A stretch of DNA of 27,372 bases from an uncultured Oscillospiraceae bacterium (GCA_934569195.1 CAKTKB010000006.1:1-27372); one strand, 5' to 3'. Positions 16,029-23,558 are shown, numbered from the stretch's first letter. Numbers and translations: made by a program. The notes: generated by a model from the sequence alone, not told the origin.

Positions 16029-16699
16029 TTTACTGCGTGGAGGATGACGCCGGTATCCGGGAGCTAATGCTCTATACGCTGCGTGCGTCCGGATTTACCG
16101 CCGAAGGAATGCCGGATGGCGGAGCGCTTTTTCAGGCGCTTTCCCGTCAGAAGCCCCAGCTCATTATGCTGGATATTATGCTTCCGGGTATGGATGGCGT
16201 GGAAATTCTCAGGACGCTGAAGGGCAGTGCGGATACAGCCAATATTCCGGTCATCATGGCTACGGCCAAGGGGGCGGAATATGACAAGGTGCTGGGGCTG
16301 GATCTGGGAGCGGATGATTATCTGGTGAAGCCCTTCGGCATGATGGAGATGGTTTCCAGGGTTCGTGCGGTTCTGCGCAGGAGCGCGCAGGCCCCGCGAA
16401 AGGAGGTTTTCCAGCTCGGCCCTTTGCAGATGGACTGCGGATCGCACACGGTGAGCCTGAACGGGGAGCGCGTGGAGCTTACCCTGAAGGAGTTTGAACT
16501 GCTCCGGCTGTTCCTGGAAAATCCGGGGCGCGTGTTTACCCGAGAGCAGCTTCTGCAGAGCATATGGGGGACGGAGTACCTGGGAGAGACACGGACGGTG
16601 GATGTACATATCGGCACCCTGCGGACGAAGCTGGGGCAGTGCGGTGCATACATCCGGACCGTGCGGGGAGTTGGCTATAAGCTGGAGGGCGAGCTGTGA
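16025..16699 (+). CDS. PhoB/PhoP-type response regulator
   Basis: This is an OmpR/PhoB-family DNA-binding response regulator, 224 aa. The receiver domain has the acidic pocket EDD (5-7), phospho-acceptor Asp50 in LIMLDIMLPG and Lys102 in VKPF. The C-terminal winged helix contains LTLKEFELLRLFLENPG and VDVHIGTLRTKLG, with VRGVGYKL at the end. Placement inside the pst operon, after phoU and before a PhoR-like kinase, makes it the likely activator of phosphate-starvation genes, probably including this operon. ATGA and GTGA overlaps couple it to both neighbours. I leave the symbol blank because PhoB and PhoP cannot be told apart here. Confidence 0.93.
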   Translation: MIYCVEDDAGIRELMLYTLRASGFTAEGMPDGGALFQALSRQKPQLIMLDIMLPGMDGVEILRTLKGSADTANIPVIMATAKGAEYDKVLGLDLGADDYLVKPFGMMEMVSRVRAVLRRSAQAPRKEVFQLGPLQMDCGSHTVSLNGERVELTLKEFELLRLFLENPGRVFTREQLLQSIWGTEYLGETRTVDVHIGTLRTKLGQCGAYIRTVRGVGYKLEGEL

Positions 16700-18366
16700 C
16701 AAAGCGAATTTTTCGATCGATATGCCTGGCCGCTTTGGCCGTGCTGTTGGCCAGCCTGACCCTGATTATGGGTGTGCTGTACTCCTATTTTACGCAAGTG
16801 CAGCAAAGACAGCTGAAAATCCAGACCCAGCTGGCGGCCCGGGCGGTCAGCCTGGAGGGGGCACGTTATTTTGAGGATCTGGAAGTGGATAACTGCCGCG
16901 TTACCTGGATTGCGCCGGACGGTACGGTGCTCTACGATACGCAGAAGGATTCTTCCGTCATGGAAAATCACCTGCAGCGGGAGGAAATCCAGCAGGCCCT
17001 GGCTTCCGGCTTCGGTCAGAGCAAGCGCTACTCGGCAACGCTGATGGAGCGGTATCTCTACTGCGCGCAGCGCCTGTCCGACGGGTCGGTGATTCGCCTT
17101 TCCTCGGAGCAGAGCGCAGCCTGGACCCTGATGATGGGGATGGCGACACCCATTGCACTGGTGATTCTGCTGGCTGTTGCGCTGTCGCTGCTGCTGGCCT
17201 CCCGGCTGTCCCGCCGGATCGTGCAGCCGCTCAACGCGCTGAATCTGGACGATCCGCTGAGCAACGAAGGATATGATGAGCTGTCTCCGCTGCTGCGCCG
17301 GATCGATGCACAGCAGCGTCAGCTGCGCCAGCAGGCTCAGCAGCTGCACAGAAAGCAGGATGAGTTTGAGACCATTACCGGAAGCATGAAGGAGGGCCTG
17401 GTCCTGGTAAATGCCCAGGGACGGCTGGTCAGTATGAATTCCGCCGCTACCAGGCTCCTGGATGCCCAATGGCTGGGGAAGGGAGACGATCTGCTCTCTG
17501 CAAACCGCTCGGCGGAGCTTCGGGAGGTCCTGGACGGGGCGCAGGATGGCCGGCGTGTGGAGCGGGTGGCCCATCTGCACGGCGGGGACTACCAGATCGA
17601 TGCCACGCCGGTCTATTCGGAGGGGACGCTGTGCGGCGCGGCAATCCTGCTGGTGGATATTACCCAGAAGCGGAGGGCGGAAGCGCTGCGCAGGGAATTT
17701 ACGGCCAATGTTTCCCATGAGCTGAAGACACCGCTCCAGTCCATTTGCGGGTATGCCGAGCTGCTGGCGGACGGAATGGTGAAAAATGAGGATGTACCCC
17801 ATTTCTCTAAGAGAATTTACGAGGAAGCAACGCGGATGACTCAGCTGGTAGAGGATGTGCTGCGGCTGTCCAAGCTGGATGACGGCGCGGCGGATATGCA
17901 GCGGGAACGGGTCGATCTGTATGATGTGGCGGCCGGAACGCTGCAGCGGCTGGAGTCCGCAGCGGAGCTGAAGAAGGTGTCCTGCCGGTTGACGGGAGAA
18001 CACGTCGAGGTTTTGGGTGTGCGGCAGCTTTTGAGCGGGATTGTCTTTAATCTCTGCGATAACGCGATCAAGTACAATCGCCCGGATGGAAGCGTTGCGG
18101 TTTCCCTTGGATTGGAGGACGGCTGGGCGGTGTTGACGGTGTCCGACACGGGCATCGGCATCCCGATGGAGCATCAGGCCCGGGTGTTTGAGCGGTTTTA
18201 TCGGGTGGATAAGAGCCGCTCCAAGGCGGCGGGCGGCACGGGCCTTGGCCTGTCCATCGTCAAGCACGCCGTGCTGATTCATGGCGGCAAGCTGGAGCTG
18301 CACAGTGTCCCCGGAGAGGGAACGCGCATTACGGTGCGCCTGCCGGGAGGCAATCTCCTGAAATAA
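16696..18366 (+). CDS. phoR: PhoR-type sensor histidine kinase
   Basis: The 556-aa membrane kinase starts at GTG 16696, overlapping the regulator's stop (GTGA). It has a first membrane segment (about 10-32), an extracytoplasmic region of about 110 residues (33-142) and a second membrane segment (143-168). A short HAMP-like linker and helical region (171-222) leads to a PAS-like domain (223-322). HisKA follows with the H-box VSHELKTPLQ (His341). HATPase_c has N-box NLCDNAIKYN (452-461), DTGIGIP (484-490) and GGTGLGL (513-519). It probably phosphorylates the preceding regulator under control of PstSCAB and PhoU. A bidirectional terminator follows immediately. Confidence 0.94.
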   Translation: MTKRIFRSICLAALAVLLASLTLIMGVLYSYFTQVQQRQLKIQTQLAARAVSLEGARYFEDLEVDNCRVTWIAPDGTVLYDTQKDSSVMENHLQREEIQQALASGFGQSKRYSATLMERYLYCAQRLSDGSVIRLSSEQSAAWTLMMGMATPIALVILLAVALSLLLASRLSRRIVQPLNALNLDDPLSNEGYDELSPLLRRIDAQQRQLRQQAQQLHRKQDEFETITGSMKEGLVLVNAQGRLVSMNSAATRLLDAQWLGKGDDLLSANRSAELREVLDGAQDGRRVERVAHLHGGDYQIDATPVYSEGTLCGAAILLVDITQKRRAEALRREFTANVSHELKTPLQSICGYAELLADGMVKNEDVPHFSKRIYEEATRMTQLVEDVLRLSKLDDGAADMQRERVDLYDVAAGTLQRLESAAELKKVSCRLTGEHVEVLGVRQLLSGIVFNLCDNAIKYNRPDGSVAVSLGLEDGWAVLTVSDTGIGIPMEHQARVFERFYRVDKSRSKAAGGTGLGLSIVKHAVLIHGGKLELHSVPGEGTRITVRLPGGNLLK

Positions 18367-18370
18367 AGAA

Positions 18371-18415
18371 ATCCCCCCATCCTGCATTGTGCACGCAGGA
18401 TGGGGGGATCCGTTT
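18371..18415. terminator. Bidirectional terminator between phoR and dtxR-like gene
   Basis: A very strong 15-bp perfect stem (18371-18385 with 18395-18409) has a 9-base loop. A T-rich tail follows on each strand: TTTCTTT on the plus and TTCTTTATTT on the minus. It separates the convergent pst-pho operon and metalloregulator gene. Confidence 0.92.
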
Positions 18416-18417
18416 CT

Positions 18418-18798
18418 TTATTCCTTGCTGGGGAAGTTCTGCTCCATGTGCCGCCGAATCGCAGCGAAGGACTCATCGCTGATGTTGTGCTCAATCTTAC
18501 AGGCATCGGCCGCGGCAACATCCGGATTGACACCCAGGCCGATCAACATTTTCGTCAGGACCCTGTGACGGGCGTAAATCTTCTCCGCCACATTCCGCCC
18601 GGAGTCTGTCAGGGTAATGAACCCGTCCCGGTCGACGAGAATGTAACCGCCCTTTTTCAAAAGGCCGACTGCACGGCTGATGCTGGGCTTGGAGTAATTC
18701 CTGTATTCGCTGATGTCGATAGAGCGCACAGTGGGGTTGCTTTGGGAGAGAATCAGGATCGTTTCCAGATACATCTCACCGGACTCCTGCAATGCCAT
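18418..18798 (-). CDS. Short DtxR/MntR-family metal-dependent regulator
   Basis: This is a 126-aa metal-dependent transcriptional repressor: an N-terminal winged helix (about 4-66, recognition region YSKPSISRAVGLL) and a dimerisation/metal domain, with no SH3-like domain, as in MntR. I chose ATG 18798 because AGGGGG lies 7 bases upstream. Aligned to MntR the ligand positions are Met9, Glu12, His78, Cys100, Glu103 and His104. Met9 and Cys100 match DtxR/IdeR (Met10, Cys102), where MntR has Asp8 and Glu99, while Glu12 is MntR-like. I infer preference for Fe(II) over Mn(II). The ancillary-site positions equivalent to DtxR Glu83 and His98 are Thr and Ala. It has its own promoter with a palindrome across the -10, suggesting autoregulation. 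Confidence 0.88.
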   Translation of the reverse strand: MALQESGEMYLETILILSQSNPTVRSIDISEYRNYSKPSISRAVGLLKKGGYILVDRDGFITLTDSGRNVAEKIYARHRVLTKMLIGLGVNPDVAAADACKIEHNISDESFAAIRRHMEQNFPSKE

Positions 18799-18823
18799 GC
18801 CGAAGCCCCCTTTCCGATTACTT

Positions 18824-18860
18824 TTATGGCAATCATAACACAATTACCGGGGAAAAGCAA
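18824..18860 (-). promoter_or_regulatory. Promoter and candidate operator of dtxR-like gene
   Basis: On the minus strand, TTGCTT (18855-18860), 17 bases and TATGAT (18832-18837). An inverted repeat TTATG-5-CATAA (18824-18838) overlaps the -10 box. This is a reasonable place for an autorepressor site, though it does not match a classic DtxR or MntR box that I can recognise. Confidence 0.6.
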
Positions 18861-18868
18861 GCCCGGCT

Positions 18869-19705
18869 TTAAAACTCTACGGTCATTCCGTCGTAGCTGA
18901 CCAGGAAATTCTGCGCGGCCGCCGCCTTGACAAAATCGTCATGCACGCTGCCGATCCCGTTATGGGAAAAATGGTTCAGAACAAAGACGGTCCGGCTGTC
19001 CGCTGCGCCGCAGGCAAGCAGCCGCTCCCGTACAGCCATGCAGCGCCACAAATCCAGATGACCGTAGTAGTCGCTGTGGCGGCAGACCTCCGTGCAGTCC
19101 AGGGAAATCAGAGACAGGGGACGGGTGCGCTTTTCCAGGATAGCCCAGGTTTCCTCCGGATATTCTCCGGTGTCGTTGGAATAGAACAGAGACTTGTCTC
19201 CCTTTTCGATGATGTACACCAGAGGGGAGGAATTGGGGTCGTGGTTTGCCCGCAGCGGCAGCACCCGATAGCCCTCTGCCGGGAAGGCTTCGCCGGGGCT
19301 GGCCTGCTTGACGGCGACCTCGTTGGGATGGAGATCGTGCTTGCGGATTTCCTGGCGGATCATGTCATAGCCGGCCTGATCGGCGTAAAAGGTGAGGGGC
19401 GTCTCGCTGTCGGACAGGTGGGCCAGATACGCGCGGCGCATTTCCAGATCGGCGGGGTAAAGATGATCGGAATGCGCGTGGGTGATGAGACAGGTGTGCA
19501 GCCGGTGCATGGGTAGATTGTAGGCGATGAAATGGAGATAGGTGTCCGGGGGAAAATCGATCAGAATGGTTTCGTCCAGCAGGGCTTGACTGCGGGTCCG
19601 GATGTTGCGGCCGCCGAGACGGCGGGAGCGCGTACAGTTTTCACATTCACAAAACAGGGCGGGAACACCCTCCGCCGCCGCGGTTCCTAAATATTGCAGT
19701 TTCAT
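18869..19705 (-). CDS. PhnP-like metallo-beta-lactamase-fold hydrolase
   Basis: The 278-aa MBL-fold protein has the metal motif THAHSDH (75-81), a later His in LRANHDP, an Asp in YSNDTGE and a His in LNHFSHNG. Near its N-terminus FCECENC (Cys19, 21, 24) matches the structural zinc triad of PhnP, the phosphoribosyl cyclic phosphate phosphodiesterase. No other phosphonate (phn) gene is present, so the substrate may be a different cyclic phosphodiester. Proximity to the pst operon is suggestive only, because the gene is in a separate, opposite transcription unit. AAAGGA lies 8 bases before ATG. The dtxR-like gene follows 70 bases downstream on the same strand. Confidence 0.85.
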   Translation of the reverse strand: MKLQYLGTAAAEGVPALFCECENCTRSRRLGGRNIRTRSQALLDETILIDFPPDTYLHFIAYNLPMHRLHTCLITHAHSDHLYPADLEMRRAYLAHLSDSETPLTFYADQAGYDMIRQEIRKHDLHPNEVAVKQASPGEAFPAEGYRVLPLRANHDPNSSPLVYIIEKGDKSLFYSNDTGEYPEETWAILEKRTRPLSLISLDCTEVCRHSDYYGHLDLWRCMAVRERLLACGAADSRTVFVLNHFSHNGIGSVHDDFVKAAAAQNFLVSYDGMTVEF

Positions 19706-19730
19706 GGGGAAAATCCTTTCTTATGTCACA

Positions 19731-19759
19731 TGTATACATGCTATCACACAATTTGTCTA
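19731..19759 (-). promoter_or_regulatory. Promoter of PhnP-like gene, with palindrome on -10
   Basis: On the minus strand, TAGACA (19754-19759), 17 bases and TATACA (19731-19736). A 12-bp perfect palindrome CATGTATACATG (19729-19740) covers the -10 box and could be an operator. Confidence 0.6.
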
Positions 19760-19789
19760 TATGCAATGGCATTTTCTTAAAAAGATTTG

Positions 19790-19818
19790 TTGAATTGTAC
19801 AGAAATCTATGGTATAAT
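19790..19818 (+). promoter_or_regulatory. Promoter of glycogen branching enzyme
   Basis: TTGAAT (19790-19795), 17 bases and TATAAT (19813-19818). It is divergent from the PhnP-like gene promoter, with the two -35 boxes about 30 bases apart. Confidence 0.75.
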
Positions 19819-19855
19819 CACCGGTGTCCAACAAATGAGGGAAGGTGCAAAGCCC

Positions 19856-21838
19856 ATGGAACTGAACATTTTGAAAATTGATCCGTACCTGGAACCGTTC
19901 CGCAGCGATCTGGAGCTTCGTATGGAGAACTATCAGCGGGCCAGAAAACAGCTGACCGGAGATCAGAGCCTGTCGGATTTTGCAAACGGAGCGCTGTTTT
20001 TCGGCTTCCACCGCACACCGGATGGCTGGGTTTACCGGGAATGGGCGCCCGGGGCGGAGGCAATGTATCTTACGGGCGATTTCAACGGCTGGGACCGCAG
20101 AAGCTGCCCGATGACACGGCGGGAAAACGGCGTGTATGAGGTATATTTGCCCGGCGCCGACGCCCTGAAAAATGGAGACAGGGTGTGCGCAGTGGTTATC
20201 CATCAGGGACAGGAGCTGGACCGCATTCCTCAGTATGCAACCTATGTGCTCCAGGATCCGCAGACCGGGGAGTGGAACGCGGTGATTCATGAGCCGGATG
20301 CCCCCTTTGCCTGGACGGACCGGAATTTTGTCCCGAAAAAGACCTTGTACATATATGAGTGCCATATCGGTATGGCCCAGGAGACACCGGGAGTCGGCAC
20401 GTATACCCAGTTCCGTCAGAATGTTCTGCCGCGGGTCAAAGCGCTGGGCTACGACACCATTCAGATCATGGCGATTATGGAGCATCCCTACTATGCCAGC
20501 TTCGGATACCAGGTGACGAATTTCTTCGCGGCTTCCTCCCGCTTCGGCACGCCGGAGGATCTGAAGGCGCTGGTGAATGCGGCGCACAAAATGGGGATAG
20601 CTGTGCTACTGGATGTGGTGCATTCCCACGCCGCCCGCAATACCCGAGAGGGGATCAATCAGTTTGACGGGACGGACTATCAGTTTTTCCACTCCGAGGG
20701 CCGGGGAGATCACAGCGCCTGGGGAACCAAGTGCTTTGATTACGGGAAACCGGAGGTGCTGCATTTCCTGCTGTCCAATCTGAAATTCTGGCAGACGGAG
20801 TATCACTTTGACGGGTTTCGATTTGACGGCGTGACATCCATGCTTTATCACGATCACGGGTTGGGAACCTCCTTCGGGGACTATAAGAAATATTTTTCCC
20901 TGAACACGGATACCCAGGCGGTGACCTATTTGCAGCTGGCCAACGAGCTGGTCCACGAAATCAACCCCCGGACGATTACAATCGCGGAGGATACCTCGGC
21001 CATGCCGGGCTTGTGCCTGCCCATCGCCGATGGCGGTATAGGCTTTGACTACCGGCTGGCCATGGGGGAGCCGGATATGTGGATCCGGATTCTCAAGGAG
21101 TGCTCCGATGAACAGTGGGACATGTGGCAGATCTACGGCGAGCTTACCGGAAGACGTCCCAAGGAGAAGGTTATCGGCTATGTTGAGTCTCACGACCAGG
21201 CCCTGGTGGGGGATAAGACCATCATGTTCCGGCTGTGCGACCAGCAGATGTACTGGGGCATGGAGCGGGGAAAGGAGAACCTGGTGGTCGAGCGGGGCAT
21301 GGCCCTGCATAAGATGATTCGCCTTGTGACCATGAGTCTGGGCGGCGAGGGCTATCTGACCTTTATGGGCAACGAATTCGGGCATCCGGAGTGGATCGAC
21401 TTCCCGAGAGAGGGCAACGACTGGAGCTATCATTACTGCCGGAGACAGTGGAGCCTGGTGGATGCGCCAAATCTGCGCTATGGAGAGCTGAACCGGTTCG
21501 AGGAGGATATGATTGCCCTGGCGAAAAAGCGCCGCCTGCTGAGCTGCGAGATCGAGAACCTGTACACCTCCAACGGAGAGAAAATCCTGGCCTACCGGCG
21601 GGGGAAGGTGTTCTTCGTGTTCAATTTCCATCCGGGGTGCTCCTATTCCGGCTTCTATCTCCCGGTGGGACGGCACGGAAGCTATCGGGTCGCCCTTTCT
21701 ACGGATGATAAGGCGTACGGCGGATACGGACGGGTCAGCCATGCGGAATGCTATCAGGCTGTCCGGGAGAACGGGAAGATCGGATTCCATATTTACGTCC
21801 CCAGCCGCACGGCCATTGCATTGATCCGGGAGGATTAA
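19856..21838 (+). CDS. glgB: 1,4-alpha-glucan branching enzyme, GH13, eukaryotic-type motifs
   Basis: The enzyme introduces alpha-1,6 branches in glycogen. I start at ATG 19856, preceded by GAAGGTG, giving 660 aa. The frame is open upstream to 19787, but that part precedes or overlaps the promoter. A CBM48 module (about 50-135, with REWAPGAEAMYLTGDFNGW) precedes the GH13 barrel: region I DVVHSH (253-258), region II FDGFRFDGVTSM with nucleophile Asp324, region III TIAEDTSAMP with acid/base Glu378, and region IV YVESHDQALVGDK with His446/Asp447. A C-terminal beta domain follows. From memory, GFRFDGVTSMLYH and ESHDQALVGDK resemble eukaryotic branching enzymes more than the E. coli GlgB type. No glgA, glgC or glgP is nearby, so it stands alone. 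Confidence 0.93.
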   Translation: MELNILKIDPYLEPFRSDLELRMENYQRARKQLTGDQSLSDFANGALFFGFHRTPDGWVYREWAPGAEAMYLTGDFNGWDRRSCPMTRRENGVYEVYLPGADALKNGDRVCAVVIHQGQELDRIPQYATYVLQDPQTGEWNAVIHEPDAPFAWTDRNFVPKKTLYIYECHIGMAQETPGVGTYTQFRQNVLPRVKALGYDTIQIMAIMEHPYYASFGYQVTNFFAASSRFGTPEDLKALVNAAHKMGIAVLLDVVHSHAARNTREGINQFDGTDYQFFHSEGRGDHSAWGTKCFDYGKPEVLHFLLSNLKFWQTEYHFDGFRFDGVTSMLYHDHGLGTSFGDYKKYFSLNTDTQAVTYLQLANELVHEINPRTITIAEDTSAMPGLCLPIADGGIGFDYRLAMGEPDMWIRILKECSDEQWDMWQIYGELTGRRPKEKVIGYVESHDQALVGDKTIMFRLCDQQMYWGMERGKENLVVERGMALHKMIRLVTMSLGGEGYLTFMGNEFGHPEWIDFPREGNDWSYHYCRRQWSLVDAPNLRYGELNRFEEDMIALAKKRRLLSCEIENLYTSNGEKILAYRRGKVFFVFNFHPGCSYSGFYLPVGRHGSYRVALSTDDKAYGGYGRVSHAECYQAVRENGKIGFHIYVPSRTAIALIRED

Positions 21839-21896
21839 GAAAAAGCTGCCGGATGTGCCGATGCAGGACCGGCGGACGGCCGTTACACAATAAGGC

Positions 21897-21924
21897 ATGC
21901 CCCCTCACGGCCGTGAGGGGGCAT
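21897..21924. repeat. 28-bp perfect palindrome after glgB
   Basis: ATGCCCCCTCACGG is followed directly by its exact reverse complement, with no loop. It lies 58 bases after the glgB stop with no T-run on either side. It may act as a terminator stem or processing site for glgB mRNA, but its GC-rich, zero-spacer form is unusual for a rho-independent terminator. Confidence 0.6.
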
Positions 21925-21975
21925 CAGACTGTCCATAAAGTCCCGGACCGTTCAAATAAGGTTTTTTGACATGCC

Positions 21976-22006
21976 AAAACGACCGGCAGAGATTCCTGCC
22001 GGTCGT
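21976..22006 (-). terminator. Terminator of nagB
   Basis: On the minus strand an 11-bp perfect stem (21979-21989 with 21996-22006) with a 6-base loop is followed by TTTT. It starts about 30 bases after the nagB stop codon. Confidence 0.75.
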
Positions 22007-22037
22007 ATGTATGCAAAATGCCGAAAAGAGAACTGCC

Positions 22038-22775
22038 TTACAGCCGGTCCAGCACCAGGGACAGAGCTTCCTCGTCTGCAACCAGGGTGAAGTTGGGGTG
22101 CATCTGGAGAATGGAGCCGGGGGCGTTGGGGGTGATGGGGCCAAAGAAGCAATCCTTCACGGCCTGCGCCTTGTTCTTGCCGTTGGCGACCATCAGAACG
22201 GCCTTAGCCTGCATAATGTCCCGAATGCCCATGGTGTAGGCCTTGCGGGGAACCTCGTCCCGGTTGGCAAAGAAACGGGCGTTGGCATCCACGGTGGCGT
22301 CGGTCAGCTCCACACAGTGCGTACCGGGGATGAACTCGTCGCAAGGCTCGTTGAAGCCAATGTGGCCATTGGGGCCAAGGCCCAGAAGCTGGAGATCGAT
22401 GCCGCCCATGGAGCGGATGACGCGGTCATAACGAGTGCACTCGCGGGCTGCGTCGGGGTCCAGACCGTTGGGGATATTGGTATTGCTCAGATTGATGTTG
22501 ACATGGTCAAACAGGTTGTGCCGCATGAACCAAGCATAGCTCTGGTCGTGGTCGGCGCTCAGTCCCACATATTCGTCCAGGTTGACCGTCCGGACGGCGG
22601 AGAAGTCCAGGTCGCCCTTTTCATACCAGGCAACGAGCTGCTGGTAAGTACCGACGGGGCTGCTGCCGGTGGCCAGACCGAGGACACAGTCAGGCTTGAG
22701 GATGATCTGAGCGGAAATGATGTTGGCCGCCTGGCGGCTCATTTCATTATAATCTTTTGCACGAATAATGCGCAT
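22038..22775 (-). CDS. nagB: Glucosamine-6-phosphate deaminase
   Basis: NagB converts glucosamine 6-phosphate to fructose 6-phosphate and ammonia, feeding amino sugars into glycolysis. The 245-aa product matches the length of Firmicute NagB and carries ATGSSPVGTY (35-44), VNLDEYVGL (64-72, Asp67 as the catalytic acid/base) and LGLGPNGHIGFNEP (131-144, His138). AAGGAG lies 7 bases before ATG. No nagA or GntR-type regulator is adjacent. Two TGTACA palindromes lie in and upstream of its promoter. Confidence 0.97.
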   Translation of the reverse strand: MRIIRAKDYNEMSRQAANIISAQIILKPDCVLGLATGSSPVGTYQQLVAWYEKGDLDFSAVRTVNLDEYVGLSADHDQSYAWFMRHNLFDHVNINLSNTNIPNGLDPDAARECTRYDRVIRSMGGIDLQLLGLGPNGHIGFNEPCDEFIPGTHCVELTDATVDANARFFANRDEVPRKAYTMGIRDIMQAKAVLMVANGKNKAQAVKDCFFGPITPNAPGSILQMHPNFTLVADEEALSLVLDRL

Positions 22776-22808
22776 AAGGAAGCTCCTTTCATGTTATGGG
22801 TCTTATAC

Positions 22809-22837
22809 ATTGTAGCATTGTTTTGCAGTTCTGTACA
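22809..22837 (-). promoter_or_regulatory. Promoter of nagB with TGTACA palindromes
   Basis: On the minus strand, TGTACA (22832-22837, weak -35), 17 bases and TACAAT (22809-22814). CTGTACAG (22831-22838) is itself palindromic. TTGTACAA (22861-22868) lies exactly 30 bp further upstream, the kind of phasing seen with paired operators. Confidence 0.5.
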
Positions 22838-22932
22838 GTACCTAAAATAAATTTGTCATCTTGTACAAACCCATATCCGCTTATTTTCGCCGTTAAAGCC
22901 ATCTGGCCTTGTTTTTTATTTTATAATTGGCA

Positions 22933-22961
22933 CTGTTTTTATTGCCAGTGTGTGCTACAAT
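22933..22961 (+). promoter_or_regulatory. Weak promoter candidate for ECF S component
   Basis: TACAAT (22956-22961) lies 27 bases before the start codon. The 17-base upstream hexamer CTGTTT is a poor -35. A small inverted repeat CACTG...CAGTG (22931-22951) covers the spacer. No riboswitch fold was recognised in the leader, which is too short for one. Confidence 0.35.
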
Positions 22962-22988
22962 AAGGAAAACTGGAAGGGAAGTAAGAAT

Positions 22989-23558
22989 ATGACTGCAAAA
23001 TCCAAACTGACTACCCGAAAAATCGTTTTCACTGCCATGATGGCTGCCCTTACCTGCGTCTGCTCGGCCCTGCGTATTACCATGCCGCTGAGCATTGCGG
23101 GGAACACCTCGTTCCATCTGGGAAATATTATGTGCGCACTGTCCGGCATTCTCCTTGGACCGTGGCTGGGCGGTCTGGCCTCCGGCCTTGGCTCCATGAT
23201 CTATGATCTTTTTAACCCTGCCTATGCGGCGGAGTGCTGGATCACGTTCCTGACGAAGGGCGTGTACGGCCTGCTTGCCGGTGCGATTGTTTTTGGCGCC
23301 GGAAAGAGCTGGAAGCTGTACGTCAAGGCTTTGGTCGGATCGGCGCTTGGCGCGGTGGCTTATGCCGTGCTGTATCTGCTCAAGAGCTACATCAAGGCGG
23401 TCACGGTTGGCGGACTGACGGCACAGGGCGGCATGCTTACGGTGACCGGTAAGCTTCCTGCCACCATCTTTAACGCCGCCGTTGCGATTATCTTTGCCCC
23501 CATGCTGGCGGTTGCGCTGCGCAAAGCGCTGGAGCGGGCGCACTTAACACTGGAATAA
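22989..23558 (+). CDS. ECF transporter S component, substrate unknown
   Basis: The 189-aa integral membrane protein has about five or six hydrophobic segments. The Firmicute S-component pattern is visible: a basic N-terminus TTRKIVFTAMMAALTCVCSAL, then HLGNIMCALSGILLGPWLGGLASGLGSMIYDLF, then a conserved aromatic loop and the basic tail LRKALERAH. Such proteins bind a vitamin, metal or small metabolite and use a shared EcfAA'T energising module, which is not in the window. I start at ATG 22989, preceded by GGAAGGGAAG. The frame is open to 22950, but that part overlaps the promoter. The leader shows no riboswitch that would reveal the ligand. Confidence 0.8.
   Translation: MTAKSKLTTRKIVFTAMMAALTCVCSALRITMPLSIAGNTSFHLGNIMCALSGILLGPWLGGLASGLGSMIYDLFNPAYAAECWITFLTKGVYGLLAGAIVFGAGKSWKLYVKALVGSALGAVAYAVLYLLKSYIKAVTVGGLTAQGGMLTVTGKLPATIFNAAVAIIFAPMLAVALRKALERAHLTLE

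Noticed and set aside
16675..18387. A 570-residue minus-strand frame opposite phoR
   Set aside because: It is in register with phoR codons, shows no recognisable domain, and spans a bidirectional terminator.
20606..21898. A 430-residue minus-strand frame opposite glgB
   Set aside because: It is in register with glgB, whose catalytic motifs are intact. No start signals or family resemblance were found.
22776..22988. Riboswitch controlling the ECF S component
   Set aside because: The predicted transcription start is only about 20 bases before the start codon, and no conserved vitamin-riboswitch motif was recognised in the 213-base intergenic region.
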